DNA of 64,000 bases from Exilibacterium tricleocarpae (GTDB lineage Bacteria; Pseudomonadota; Gammaproteobacteria; Pseudomonadales; Cellvibrionaceae): contig NZ_ML660094.1 in the NCBI RefSeq assembly GCF_007004655.1, positions 62,001 to 126,000 on the forward strand, read 5' to 3'. Of the stretch, positions 17,913 to 26,671 are shown one piece after another; positions within the stretch are counted from its first letter, which is position 1; every line of letters starts with the position of its first letter. Position numbers and translations under genes: made by a program. The notes under the pieces were generated by a model. The model was not told the origin of the DNA. It was given only the letters and a program-made list of their open reading frames with translations, and ran no database searches.

Positions 17913-18518
17913 TCAGGCGCGATAGTGGCCGAGTTCCTGCGAGAGTTTCTCCCGCGCCACGGCAATGTAGCTGCGCATCGAGGGGGATAACGCCGGCGCC
18001 GGCAACTGCTCGGCACCGCGGTTCATCGTCACGATATAGTCGCGCAGACTCCGGTCCAAACCGTACAGGGCCTGAATCCATTCATCGACGCAGTCCATAT
18101 AGGCGTCGGGCGGCAGATCGAAAAAACGGGCGAAGGCATTGTGAACGCCGGCCAGTGTTTTCTCGCCCGGTGCGGCCAGCCCTCTGGGAATCATATAGGT
18201 CCGCAGGTAGCGAAACGGAAACGCCAGCAATCTGGCGAGGCGGCCCAGCAGTTGCCAACTGACGATAAACGGCAGACTCACGGCGATGATCAGCCCCTGG
18301 CCGAGACGTCGCGGCATCGAGGCTGACCAGTGCAATTGATCCAACGCCGCGGGCCAGAACCAGTGCTCGAGCCCAAAAGCCTCTCGTTTGAGCACATTGC
18401 GCTGATAGCGCCGGGCAATGTGGAAACAGACAAACTCCGACCTGCTCAACAACACGCCGCGCTTGCCCAGTTTTTTGACTGCGGTCTGATATTCCTGTTG
18501 GTCGCTGTTAACGCTCAA
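17913..18518 (-). CDS. hypothetical protein with one central hydrophobic segment
   Basis: Not recognised. The 201-aa product has a basic N-terminal half, a hydrophobic stretch near 75-90 (GLIIAVSLPFIVSWQLLG) and a C-terminal helical region. It may be a monotopic inner-membrane protein. It is upstream of the AIM24 gene on the same strand with a 210-bp gap and divergent from mscS. Confidence 0.5.
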   Translation of the reverse strand: MSVNSDQQEYQTAVKKLGKRGVLLSRSEFVCFHIARRYQRNVLKREAFGLEHWFWPAALDQLHWSASMPRRLGQGLIIAVSLPFIVSWQLLGRLARLLAFPFRYLRTYMIPRGLAAPGEKTLAGVHNAFARFFDLPPDAYMDCVDEWIQALYGLDRSLRDYIVTMNRGAEQLPAPALSPSMRSYIAVAREKLSQELGHYRA

Positions 18519-18705
18519 TCGACACCTTTCCTGACGGCTAAACCTACGGCTTACCCCACTGCTGACTCTATCCTGTTGGCCGTCGCCACCAACAGCGGCT
18601 ACCCGGTTTGACCACTAATCACAAAGCCCTATACTGCCTATACTTCCCGATGCGCCCCGGAGACCGCCGGCGCACCGAACCCGCACCCAACGCGAAGGAC
18701 TCCCC

Positions 18706-19548
18706 GTGGAACAGGAACTGGAATACGCCGCTACAATTTATCACACAATCACTGAATTTTTCGTGAACTACAGCTTTCAAATCGCCGGGGCGCTCATCAT
18801 CCTGGCGATCGGCATATGGGTCGCCGCCCGGGTCTCGACGGCGGTATTCAATCTGTGCCAGCGCCACAATCTCGATGTCACCCTGAGCCAGTTTATCGCC
18901 AATGTTATTCGCCTGCTGACGATCGCCATGGTCGCCATTATCGCCCTGAACAAACTCGGTATCAGTGTCACCCCCCTGGTCGCCGCCATCGGCGCGGTCT
19001 CTCTGGGGGCCGGCCTGGCGCTGCAGGGGTTGCTCTCTAACTACGGCGCCGGTCTCAACATCGTCCTGACCCGTCCGTTTGTAGTCGGCGATACCATTTC
19101 GGTGCAGGGCGTAACCGGTCTGGTAAAAGAAGTGCGTCTCGGTTACACCCTGCTTACCAACGAAGACGAAGTGGAAATTATCATTCCCAACAAACATATC
19201 GTCGGCGAAATCATTCACAACTCCCGCGCCGACACGCTGCTGGAACTGCATATCGGTATCGCCTATCACTGCGACCCGGTGGCAGCCGTGCGCAGTCTCG
19301 AAAACGCAATAACTCAGGTGGCGGGTATCAATACGCAGCGGGCGCCGCAGATTGGCATCGACGAATTCGCCGACAGCAGTATCAATCTACAGGTGCGGGT
19401 CTGGATTCCCACCAGCCACTTCCACGAAGTTCGGTTTCGAGCCAACCACGCTATTCACAGTGCCTTGCGGGAAGCCGGTATTGACATTCCGTTTCCGCAA
19501 CGGGAGGTTACTCTGTTGCCGGTAAGCGAGGGGCCAAAGGAAAACTAG
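18706..19548 (+). CDS. mscS: small-conductance mechanosensitive channel, MscS family
   Basis: A 280-aa protein, the size of E. coli MscS. It has three N-terminal membrane helices. The pore helix TM3 carries the Ala/Gly pattern AAIGAVSLGAGLALQGLLSN, followed by the beta domain FVVGDTISVQGVTGLVKEV and IIPNKHIVGEIIHNSR. The C-terminal alpha/beta vestibule is present. The channel opens under membrane tension to release solutes after osmotic downshift. The start is GTG with GAAGGA upstream. Confidence 0.94.
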   Translation: MEQELEYAATIYHTITEFFVNYSFQIAGALIILAIGIWVAARVSTAVFNLCQRHNLDVTLSQFIANVIRLLTIAMVAIIALNKLGISVTPLVAAIGAVSLGAGLALQGLLSNYGAGLNIVLTRPFVVGDTISVQGVTGLVKEVRLGYTLLTNEDEVEIIIPNKHIVGEIIHNSRADTLLELHIGIAYHCDPVAAVRSLENAITQVAGINTQRAPQIGIDEFADSSINLQVRVWIPTSHFHEVRFRANHAIHSALREAGIDIPFPQREVTLLPVSEGPKEN

Positions 19549-19850
19549 TACCGATGTTGACACCGATCAAGTTTCCTTCAAGTCGGCGCTTGATTTTTTG
19601 ACCGGCAAGGACCTGAGCGGTTGCCTTCAAAGTCCAACCCCACTAAAATTCTGCCAGTGCGGTGGTTACACGTGGGCGGTGACAGCCTCGAACGCATTTG
19701 CGGTGACACTGAATTTGCGGCGATAGAGCAAGTAACTAATACCTCGAGAAAACCTGAACGTACAACCATGAAAAACCGATGATTCTGTGCTGACAGTGCT
19801 CGGCTGGCAGAAATGCATATATATAGTAAGGGCAAACACAAGGTTTACAT
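19549..19850. other. long 5' leader region of the cold-shock gene
   Basis: There is no gene in these 302 bases. A TATATATAG stretch at about 19820 lies close to the Csp start; no well-spaced -35 was found. Long leaders are common for cspA-type mRNAs, where they act as RNA thermosensors, but no conserved cold box could be confirmed here. Confidence 0.4.
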
Positions 19851-20060
19851 ATGTCTGATAAATTAACGGGAACCGTTAAATGGTTCAATGAAAGCAAAGG
19901 TTACGGTTTTATTTCTCGAGAGGACGGCCCGGATCTCTTTGTACACTTTAGCAATATTGCCGGCACCGGGTTCCGGACACTACAGGAGGGTCAGCCCGTC
20001 ACTTTCACCGAGGGCACAGGCCAAAAGGGCCCGCAGGCGGAAAACGTCGAACCCGCGTAA
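19851..20060 (+). CDS. CspA-family cold-shock protein
   Basis: A 69-aa single cold-shock domain with the RNP1 motif KGYGFI and the RNP2-like LFVHFSNI. It binds single-stranded RNA/DNA and melts mRNA structure, usually as an RNA chaperone. Length and motifs are typical. It stands alone after a long leader and before a spacer of more than 500 bases. Confidence 0.96.
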   Translation: MSDKLTGTVKWFNESKGYGFISREDGPDLFVHFSNIAGTGFRTLQEGQPVTFTEGTGQKGPQAENVEPA

Positions 20061-20092
20061 CGGCGCCACTTTTATTCCCTCATTGCCGCTCC

Positions 20093-20119
20093 GACCCTGT
20101 TGACCCTGTTGACCCTGTT
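20093..20119 (+). repeat. 9-bp unit gaccctgtt repeated three times
   Basis: Three perfect consecutive copies directly downstream of the cold-shock gene. Confidence 0.9.
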
Positions 20120-20145
20120 AAAGGTGCGGGTATGGTGATGTTGTA

Positions 20146-20175
20146 ACTTATCCCGCTTTTACTAGCGGGGTAAGT
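20146..20175. repeat. strong hairpin, possible Csp transcript end
   Basis: ACTTA-T-CCCGC and GCGGG-G-TAAGT pair across an eight-base loop (ttttacta) with one mismatched position in the stem. No T tract follows on the plus strand, so it could protect a 3' end or be a protein site rather than an intrinsic terminator. Confidence 0.6.
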
Positions 20176-20617
20176 AATCTGTAACATTTGCACTCCACAA
20201 CTGACTGTACTTCGCAGACGACAGCACTTCACAAGTGGCACTCCATTATTAATACCCAAAAAAAGCGTTGACACTTTTTTACAAAATTTTGTCATTCCAT
20301 CTTTTGCTCGTTAGCTACGATAGTCGGAACAGGCGATTACCAAGAATTTAAAAAGCGCTAACGTCGAATCTGTTCATAACCGATAGATATAAGTGCACCC
20401 CTGCAACCGATCGCACTATACTGCAAGCGGCGGCTACCCAATCCGCACTACCACTTGACACCGATAGCGCTAACCGCAATCGAGCGAACTGATCCGCAAC
20501 ACCAGCCAGCACCGCCGGATTTTTTTTAACCCCATTTCTTTTGCGCCAACGTTTAACCCTCTAAACACCCATCACCAGAACACCAACCACAAGAACACCA
20601 ACCAAGAGGACGGTTAA

Positions 20618-22366
20618 ATGCCGAACAAAACATTCTTACTGACAGGGCTTCTGCTGGCCGCCATCGGCGGTTGTGCAGTGGAACAAGGTGCCAAACAAGG
20701 TGCGGAAGACGGTGAAAAGGAATACACCACGGTGGACCTCAATACCCTGCCGGCGCAGACTGACCGGGCAGAAACCGCAGGCGCAGTCGCAGAACCCGAG
20801 CTGGCGCTTGAGGAAATCGTCAACAGTGCCGAGCCTCGGATGTCTCGTCCCCGCTCCCCGCAAGTCGCCTCAGACCATGCGGCCAAGACCCTGGTCTTGC
20901 CTGCCCCGATGCCCAGACCACAGGAAGTGGACCGGGAAAACTACCTGGCCATGGAAGACAACCCGGTAAAGCGCGCGGCTGAGCACCCGGTGTCCACTTT
21001 CAGTGTCGATGTGGATACCGCCGCCTACAGCAATATCCGCCGCATGATCATGCGTGAAGGCCGACTGCCGCCCGGCGACGCGGTAAAGGCGGAGGAGCTG
21101 ATCAACTACTTCAGCTATAACTACCCGGTTCCCACCGACACCCGCCAGCCGTTTTCCATTACCACCGAAGTGGCGCCGAGCCCCTGGCACGCTGAACGCC
21201 TGCTGCTACAGGTGGGTCTCAAGGGCTATCAGCCGGCCACCGACAACCCGCCGCCTGCCAACCTGGTGTTTCTGGTGGATGTTTCGGGCAGTATGCAATC
21301 GCCGTTCAAGCTGGAGCTGGTCAAGCGCTCACTGCGGATGCTGGTCAACGAAATGTCCGCCCGGGACCGCCTGGCGCTGGCAGTCTACGCCGGCGCCGCC
21401 GGCCTGGTGCTGGAGTCGACCCCGGCGGACCGCAAGCTCGAGATACTTAACGCCATCGACGCTCTGGAGGCCGGTGGTTCCACCAATGGCGGCGCCGGTC
21501 TGCAGTTGGCCTACAATACCGCCCGCCAGCACTTTATCGATGGCGGTATCAACCGGGTGATTATCGCCAGTGACGGCGATATGAACGTCGGTGTTGTCAA
21601 TCACGAACAATTGAAAGACTTAATTCGAAAAAATCGCGAGTCCGGCATCGCCCTCACTACTCTTGGTTTCGGTACCGGCAATTACAATTACGCGCTGATG
21701 GAGCAACTGGCCGACGTCGGCAACGGTAACGCCGCCTATATCGATTCCCTTAAAGAAGCACACAAGGTGCTGGTCAAAGAAAGACACTCGACCTTGCACA
21801 CCATCGCCAAGGATGTGAAGATCCAGATCGAGTTCAATCCCGCCCAGGTGGCGGAATACCGCTTGATCGGCTACGAAAACCGCCTGCTCAGACGGGAGGA
21901 TTTTCGCAATGACAAAGTGGATGCAGGCGATATCGGCGCCGGTCACACAGTAACCGCTCTCTATGAGATCGCGCTGGTGGATTCCGCCGGTATACAGATC
22001 GACCCGCTGCGCTACCAGCAGGGCGAGCGTATCGCCCCCACCTCAGAAAATGCAGAACTGGCCTTTGTACGACTGCGCTACAAGCAGCCCGATGCCGACG
22101 AGAGCCAGGAGGTTGCCGTCGCTGTCAAGGCCGCCAGCATACGCGGGGATATTCGCCAGGCCTCGGCCAACCTGCGCTTCGCGGCGGCGGTGGCGGGCTA
22201 TGCCCAAATACTCCGGGGCGGCATCCACACCGGCGAATTTGGCTACCCACAGGTCGCCGAACTGGCGCGGGAGGCGCGGGAATCCGACCCCAACGGCTAC
22301 CGGGCGGAATTTATCTCACTGGTTGAGTTAAGCCAGAGTCTGGCGCAGAATCTGGTACAACGCTGA
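20618..22366 (+). CDS. von Willebrand factor A domain lipoprotein, YfbK type
   Basis: A 582-aa protein with a lipoprotein signal (LLLAAIGGC, lipidated C19), a disordered linker and a YfbK-like N-terminal region (HPVSTFSVDVDTAAYSNIRR). The vWA domain has an intact MIDAS start DVSGSMQ (D221, S223, S225), ASDGDMNVG further on, and a C-terminal DUF3520-like part ending in the AGYAQILRGG region. It probably sits on a membrane facing the periplasm and binds a divalent cation and a protein partner. It is the first gene of a three-gene unit with an ECF sigma factor and that factor's membrane partner. Confidence 0.88.
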   Translation: MPNKTFLLTGLLLAAIGGCAVEQGAKQGAEDGEKEYTTVDLNTLPAQTDRAETAGAVAEPELALEEIVNSAEPRMSRPRSPQVASDHAAKTLVLPAPMPRPQEVDRENYLAMEDNPVKRAAEHPVSTFSVDVDTAAYSNIRRMIMREGRLPPGDAVKAEELINYFSYNYPVPTDTRQPFSITTEVAPSPWHAERLLLQVGLKGYQPATDNPPPANLVFLVDVSGSMQSPFKLELVKRSLRMLVNEMSARDRLALAVYAGAAGLVLESTPADRKLEILNAIDALEAGGSTNGGAGLQLAYNTARQHFIDGGINRVIIASDGDMNVGVVNHEQLKDLIRKNRESGIALTTLGFGTGNYNYALMEQLADVGNGNAAYIDSLKEAHKVLVKERHSTLHTIAKDVKIQIEFNPAQVAEYRLIGYENRLLRREDFRNDKVDAGDIGAGHTVTALYEIALVDSAGIQIDPLRYQQGERIAPTSENAELAFVRLRYKQPDADESQEVAVAVKAASIRGDIRQASANLRFAAAVAGYAQILRGGIHTGEFGYPQVAELAREARESDPNGYRAEFISLVELSQSLAQNLVQR

Positions 22367-22421
22367 CACCGGGATAGGAAGGCCATGGGTTTACTTCGCA
22401 GCAACAGCGGGCGCTGATCCG

Positions 22422-23000
22422 TTGTTGTATCGTTTTCGCTCCGACGAGGCCCTGATGCAGGCCTACCAGGCCGGCAACACCAAGGCGTTTGCCGAGCTGT
22501 ACCAGCGCCATAAGAACGGCCTGTTCGGTTTTTTGTCACGCATGGCCGGCGCCGGCCGTCCGGCCGCCACAGTCGAAGACCTGGCCCAGGATACCTGGAT
22601 GTCGATTATCAAACAGACCGCCGGCTACGAGCCCCGAGCCAAGTTTCGCACCTATCTTTATACGCTGGCCCGCCGCAAATTTATCGACTACCTGCGCCGC
22701 ACCACGCACTGGATCGAAACCGGTGACGAGGCCATGGACGCACAGCCGTACATGGCTTCCGACAGCCACTCACCGGCCGCCGCACTGGAGGTGCAGCGCC
22801 TGCTGCAGGCCATAGCGGCCCTGCCCCAGGAGCAACGCGAGGCCTTTCTGTTGAAAGAAGAGGGGTTTACCTTGAACCAGATCGCCACCATCACCCAGGT
22901 GGAGACGGAAACCGCGAAAAGCCGACTGCGCTATGCCAGGCAACGCCTGCGCCAGACCCTGCACGCCGACTATGCGCCCACCACCGGGGATAACCCATGA
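22422..23000 (+). CDS. ECF-type RNA polymerase sigma factor
   Basis: A 192-aa sigma-70 family protein with region 2 (DEALMQAYQAGNTKAFAELY and VEDLAQDTWMSIIKQ) and region 4 (LLQAIAALPQEQREAFLLKEEGFTLNQIA as a continuous helix-turn-helix). Regions 1.1 and 3 are missing, as usual in extracytoplasmic-function sigma factors. No ATG fits the beginning; the TTG at 22422 is the most likely start, 55 bases after the vWA gene. Its stop overlaps the start of the next gene by ATGA, so it is coupled to that membrane protein, probably its anti-sigma factor. Confidence 0.9.
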   Translation: MLYRFRSDEALMQAYQAGNTKAFAELYQRHKNGLFGFLSRMAGAGRPAATVEDLAQDTWMSIIKQTAGYEPRAKFRTYLYTLARRKFIDYLRRTTHWIETGDEAMDAQPYMASDSHSPAAALEVQRLLQAIAALPQEQREAFLLKEEGFTLNQIATITQVETETAKSRLRYARQRLRQTLHADYAPTTGDNP

Positions 23001-24028
23001 GCAGCGAAAAGCGCGATCGCCGACAACCGCTCGATGACAAAGCCTTGTCTTCGCTCTATCGACGTGCGCCCCGGCAGCCATCCCCGGCGGCGCTCGACCG
23101 AAAGATTCTGGCCGCTGCCGGGGCCCGGCGACCCGCCCGCCCCCACAACAATATTTACCGGCGCTGGTTACCGGCGATATCGGTCGCCACAGTAGCGGGA
23201 CTGGCCCTGTTGATCGTGTTTCCACTGCAGCCCCCGCCACCACTTACCCTCAAGGAGCCGGCGCCTTACCGGCTGATCCCCGGGGAAACCGAGGCCGATC
23301 CGGAAATGGCCGAATTACAAGAAGACGCAATGACAGACGATGACGCCATCGGCGCAAAAACGTTAGCGGTGCCTGAATCAGAACCGGCGACGCTACCTGC
23401 ACCGCAACGAGTTCGAAGGGCGGTGGAAGTGGAAAGAGAAATACAACAGTCGATAGCAAGTCCGATAGACAATCGGGGGGAAGGACCCGCGGACAGCCTG
23501 GAGGAAGCGTTGACGGGAGGCCTGGCAAAGGAATCGCCAGCGCACCCGATAAAAGTACAAAGGAAGGCTGCGGCAGAGTTGTCGTCTGGTTTGGATTCGC
23601 CGCCATCGCAAGCACCACAGCCGCAGGATTCGGAGTCCGCTTTCACGCCATCGCGGCCTGGCGCCGATACCGCCGACACCGCGGGCAAGTCGGTTGCCGA
23701 ACCGCTGACCAGGCGGGAAAGCGTGGCGACGGAGGAAAGTATACTGCAGGCGGAACCGTTAATGGAAACGTTACCGCAACAGCCGATCGCCAGTCCGTTC
23801 GACTCGACTCACCGATCTTCGAGCGGGTTGAACACCTCTGTGGTTCGCGAGCCGGAGGCGTGGTTGCGGGATATCACCGCACTGCTGGACAAGGGCCGCG
23901 AGCAGGCGGCGCTACGCGAGTACCGGCAGTTTTTGGTCGCCCACCCGAATTATGTGGTGGATGCAGCCCTGGGTCACCGCCTCGATAATTTGCGCGAACG
24001 GCCGCCCAAGTCGCCGCAACCGAAATAG
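22997..24028 (+). CDS. probable anti-sigma factor-like membrane protein
   Basis: A 343-aa protein: a basic cytoplasmic N-terminus (about 1-55, with PSPAALDRKILAAAGARR, reminiscent of anti-sigma N-terminal helices), one transmembrane helix at about 57-77, a long disordered periplasmic part rich in Glu, Ser and Pro, and a short C-terminal helical domain (about 288-335). No zinc HxxxCxxC anti-sigma motif is seen, so the role is inferred from topology and from the ATGA overlap with the sigma gene. Confidence 0.65.
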   Translation: MSSEKRDRRQPLDDKALSSLYRRAPRQPSPAALDRKILAAAGARRPARPHNNIYRRWLPAISVATVAGLALLIVFPLQPPPPLTLKEPAPYRLIPGETEADPEMAELQEDAMTDDDAIGAKTLAVPESEPATLPAPQRVRRAVEVEREIQQSIASPIDNRGEGPADSLEEALTGGLAKESPAHPIKVQRKAAAELSSGLDSPPSQAPQPQDSESAFTPSRPGADTADTAGKSVAEPLTRRESVATEESILQAEPLMETLPQQPIASPFDSTHRSSSGLNTSVVREPEAWLRDITALLDKGREQAALREYRQFLVAHPNYVVDAALGHRLDNLRERPPKSPQPK

Positions 24029-24439
24029 TACTCCCGGAGCCCGCCATTCGCAGACAGTTGGTTTGCGTCGCTTTACGTCAATCGAGTACGTCTACCGGAC
24101 CCAGTTAAACCTAAACTTGCAGTAACGACATGCATGACTGCCGCCGGCACTTTGCCTGGGGTTGGCCGGGCTATATTGAACCTTTTCCGTAAAGTCGCCA
24201 CTTGTTAATCGGTTGTCAGCATAACGTTAGGAAAGTAGAACGCTCAATATTGGTTACAGAGAGCTGTTTTTCTGTAAAAGCGCCCTTGTGGTAAATGAGG
24301 CACCAGTTACCTTGCAAGGGGCTATAAATCTCTATCGTTAATTTTATGTAGGTATTGAACGTCACAGTAAGTCGACATATTGTTTATGAATTCTTATTAG
24401 ACACACACTTAGTCGCCTGATACTTAAGAGGATTTTAAA
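24029..24439. other. spacer at the left edge of the AT-rich islet
   Basis: No gene is seen in these 411 bases. Base composition changes here from GC-rich to AT-rich, from about 24180 onward. The last 100 bases are the likely promoter region of the DUF6572-like gene. Confidence 0.5.
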
Positions 24440-24760
24440 ATGACAGTATCCCAACTTGATGTCATTGATTTCATTGCGCAAAAACCCGACACAAACGAAA
24501 TATATTTTAATATCGTGGATCACCTTGCGTGGAACTCCAAGGGGCATATCGATGCACTTAAACAAAAATTCGACAATTATGTTGAGTATATTAGTAGTGA
24601 CGCACTTACGGAAGCCTACCCGGAGGCTGATAAAAAAAACAAGGTTATAGAGCTACTCTATGTGACCGAACCCAATGCCTACGCGCTCGATGCTATTTCT
24701 CAGCTTGGAAAAATCAGCCAGGACAAAGGGATTAGATTTTCTCATCGTCTCGTGCGATAG
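24440..24760 (+). CDS. DUF6572-like small protein
   Basis: A 106-aa protein that starts MTVSQLDVIDFIAQKPDTNE and has IVDHLAWNSKGHIDALKQKF and a final GIRFSHRLVR. This layout (VIDFI, a beta strand with DHL.W, then helices) resembles the DUF6572 family of small proteins; I recall members near effector or toxin loci, but this is from memory. AGAGGA lies eight bases before the ATG. Codon use is AT-rich, unlike the neighbouring vWA operon. It is followed by a perfect inverted repeat and then a nuclease-like gene; it may be the partner or immunity protein of that gene, but no direct evidence links them. Confidence 0.6.
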   Translation: MTVSQLDVIDFIAQKPDTNEIYFNIVDHLAWNSKGHIDALKQKFDNYVEYISSDALTEAYPEADKKNKVIELLYVTEPNAYALDAISQLGKISQDKGIRFSHRLVR

Positions 24761-25279
24761 CAAATATTACCAGCAGCCTTCTACTTATTAAGTGAATAAC
24801 GAATTATGTTTCTTCACTTAATAAGTAAGACAATCTCTCCTTTTCTATTTTTCCTTTCCGGGTTTTCTTTTCTCTATAAAGAAAACTAAAATTAATATTT
24901 AAACTAAACCATATACATCCTGCCTTTTATTCGCTTTCATTTTCTATAAAAACCCACCAACCTCAAAATCGCTTTTCTATTTTTTTACTAAAACTTTTTT
25001 GCTAGACCTTGATGAAGCAAAGACATTGAACTCAAAAACTCTATTAACCACTTTAGAATATACACTGAAATTAACTAACTTTAATGATCCGTTCACGCGA
25101 AAACTTTTTAGTGGGAGGGATATACTTTTATCGAAGACGAAAACATATCGGCATTAATCGTAACTGCCAGCATTGTTTTTAAAAAACTGTTAAAGCTTAA
25201 AATAAAACGCAGCCAACTTTTCTATTTTGCGTTACGCAATTAAAGAAAATAGCATCAATCATTAAAACAGGTATAGACT
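24761..25279. other. AT-rich spacer between the two islet genes
   Basis: No gene is seen in 519 bases. It is strongly AT-rich with many T and A runs, and begins with the inverted repeat at 24783-24826. The nuclease gene's own promoter is probably here. Confidence 0.5.
24783..24826. terminator. perfect 14-bp inverted repeat, bidirectional-terminator-like
   Basis: ACTTATTAAGTGAA (24783-24796) and TTCACTTAATAAGT (24813-24826) are perfect reverse complements with a 16-base loop. The stem is AT-rich and a ccttttctatttttcc tract follows about 14 bases later, so terminator function is plausible; a binding site for a regulator is the alternative. Confidence 0.55.
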
Positions 25280-25996
25280 ATGACACTAAATATGAGCCAT
25301 AACCCTGCTAGCAGTTCGTATAGGGTCCAGGCAGAAGCTGTAAAGGATAGACAAGGCGATCAACTCCAAAAACAAGACCGTTTTGGGAATCGATACAACG
25401 TTATGTTGAAGCGCCACAATTCTATTTGGAATAAGTCGGCGGAAAAGCAAGCTGCACATAGTATGGCAGCCGCACAATATCCCAATAGATCGCCAACTAC
25501 GATTCAACTTGCGGCTAACAACATTTACGGAGCAGCCTATGAGGCCCATGTAGGGAGAGCGTTGCATCGGGACCCCGCGTTTAGCGATGTGAAAGATCAG
25601 GTTAATATTGTGCCAAACCGGCCGGCAGGTCAGCGTCCATACACTACTCAAGACCTAAAAAATTTAAATAAATCACCAGGCAGAACATTGCGCACTGATT
25701 TTATGGCCAACGTAAATGGTAGTTACAATAATATTGAATGCAAAGGCTCGTCAACAGCCGGTTACACGCAAAATCAAGCCAACATGCTTAGTGATATCCG
25801 TAATAGAGGTGCAGTTGTTACCAGTGATCGAGGCAGTTATCAGCGCCATCAAAATTTGGGTAGTGTTCAAACTTATACAGTTCGACCGAATACTGAGGAT
25901 GAGATGTTTGAAGAAGAAGTTCTAGAGCCGGCCGCACCTCCTCGACCAAGACCAGCTCCGCGACCAGAAGACCCTTACTATGGGCGACGCTGGTAA
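25280..25996 (+). CDS. stand-alone PD-(D/E)XK nuclease-like protein
   Basis: A 238-aa protein with the layout of a restriction-endonuclease-fold nuclease. E88 is in a helix (GAAYEAHVGRAL), D140 is in RTDFMANV, and the E153-C-K155 pair is in NNIECKGS, 13 residues after D140, which is the classical D...ExK metal site. A helical stretch with QNQANMLSDIRNRG follows, then a proline-rich tail (PAAPPRPRPAPRPEDP). No signal peptide, secretion domain or DNA-binding module is visible. It may be a toxin of an effector or defence system. It lies in foreign-looking AT-rich DNA beside the DUF6572-like gene and ends at a terminator. Confidence 0.65.
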   Translation: MTLNMSHNPASSSYRVQAEAVKDRQGDQLQKQDRFGNRYNVMLKRHNSIWNKSAEKQAAHSMAAAQYPNRSPTTIQLAANNIYGAAYEAHVGRALHRDPAFSDVKDQVNIVPNRPAGQRPYTTQDLKNLNKSPGRTLRTDFMANVNGSYNNIECKGSSTAGYTQNQANMLSDIRNRGAVVTSDRGSYQRHQNLGSVQTYTVRPNTEDEMFEEEVLEPAAPPRPRPAPRPEDPYYGRRW

Positions 25997-26017
25997 AGTC
26001 TGGAGGCGCTTTTTACA

Positions 26018-26053
26018 AAAGGTCAACGGTTCTCAGTTGGCCTTTTTATTTTT
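26018..26053 (+). terminator. Rho-independent terminator of the nuclease gene
   Basis: AAAGGTCAAC (26018-26027), an eight-base loop and GTTGGCCTTT (26036-26045) form a 10-bp stem with one G-T pair, running straight into tttttatttttacc. It is 20 bases after the nuclease stop. Confidence 0.85.
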
Positions 26054-26386
26054 ACCCCATCATGCCAGCGCCCAGTAACCACGGGTATCGATATGTCGCT
26101 CACTTTTCAGTCCCGAACGTTCAAACACAAAATTCAAAACCAATTCCATCAACACCTCACTTCATTACCTTACAAATCAATGACTTATTGATAGACTGAT
26201 AGCTGATCCGCAGCAGGTCTCACGACAGCCGGGCCACTCCCGGACGGCTGAGGCAGAGCGACGGCCCGGGTTGCCGCAACCGACGCAGTTCTCACTAACG
26301 CCGGACCACTGGCAGGCGACGAGGTCAACTGGTAGAGTACCGCCATTACACTCAACGCCATGCTTGCAACCGATAAGCGATTTACA
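26054..26386. other. spacer at the right edge of the AT-rich islet
   Basis: No gene is recognised in this 333-base stretch. GC content returns to the level of the core genome within it. Confidence 0.4.
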
Positions 26387-26641
26387 ATGAGCTATCTGGA
26401 CGACCTCAAAGAATTCCGTATCGATCAGACGGATATCGACCGCGTCGCCGACACCTGGCGCGAGCGCGCCCGCACTATGGGTGAGACGCCCCACCCCGCC
26501 GCCGTCTACCAGACCGCCGCGGCAGACCTGGCGCTGGGGTTAATCGATCTGCACCGTGAAACCACAGCGCAGATGCCTACCGATCATTCGGTAAAAAACT
26601 GGCTCGGTATCGTCAGCGGTGTGGATTTAACCACTGGCTAA
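26387..26641 (+). CDS. small hypothetical protein
   Basis: An 84-aa cytoplasmic protein beginning MSYLDDLKEFRIDQTDIDRV, mostly alpha-helical by composition, with a WRERARTMGETPHPAAVYQ core and a C-terminal VKNWLGIVSGVDL. Not recognised. Codon bias is that of the core genome. The ATG at 26387 is preferred over one nine codons upstream, but no strong ribosome binding site supports either. It is convergent with the BNR-repeat gene. Confidence 0.5.
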   Translation: MSYLDDLKEFRIDQTDIDRVADTWRERARTMGETPHPAAVYQTAAADLALGLIDLHRETTAQMPTDHSVKNWLGIVSGVDLTTG

Positions 26642-26671
26642 TTGCGTTCTCCCGTCATCCGGAAAACCTGC

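Larger units (their letters stand above)
20061..20617. other. 557-bp spacer before the vWA operon
   Basis: No gene is seen. It holds a 9-bp triplication (20093-20119), an 11-bp-armed hairpin (20146-20175) and a TTGACA at 20268 without a clear matching -10. The last 100 bases are rich in ACCA and CACC. The promoter of the vWA/ECF operon must lie here and might be an ECF-type promoter, which could not be identified. Confidence 0.5.

Noticed and set aside
20267-20300. Sigma-70 promoter based on TTGACA at 20268.
   Set aside because: No -10-like hexamer lies 15-19 bases downstream (gtcatt is the best), so it was not annotated as a promoter.
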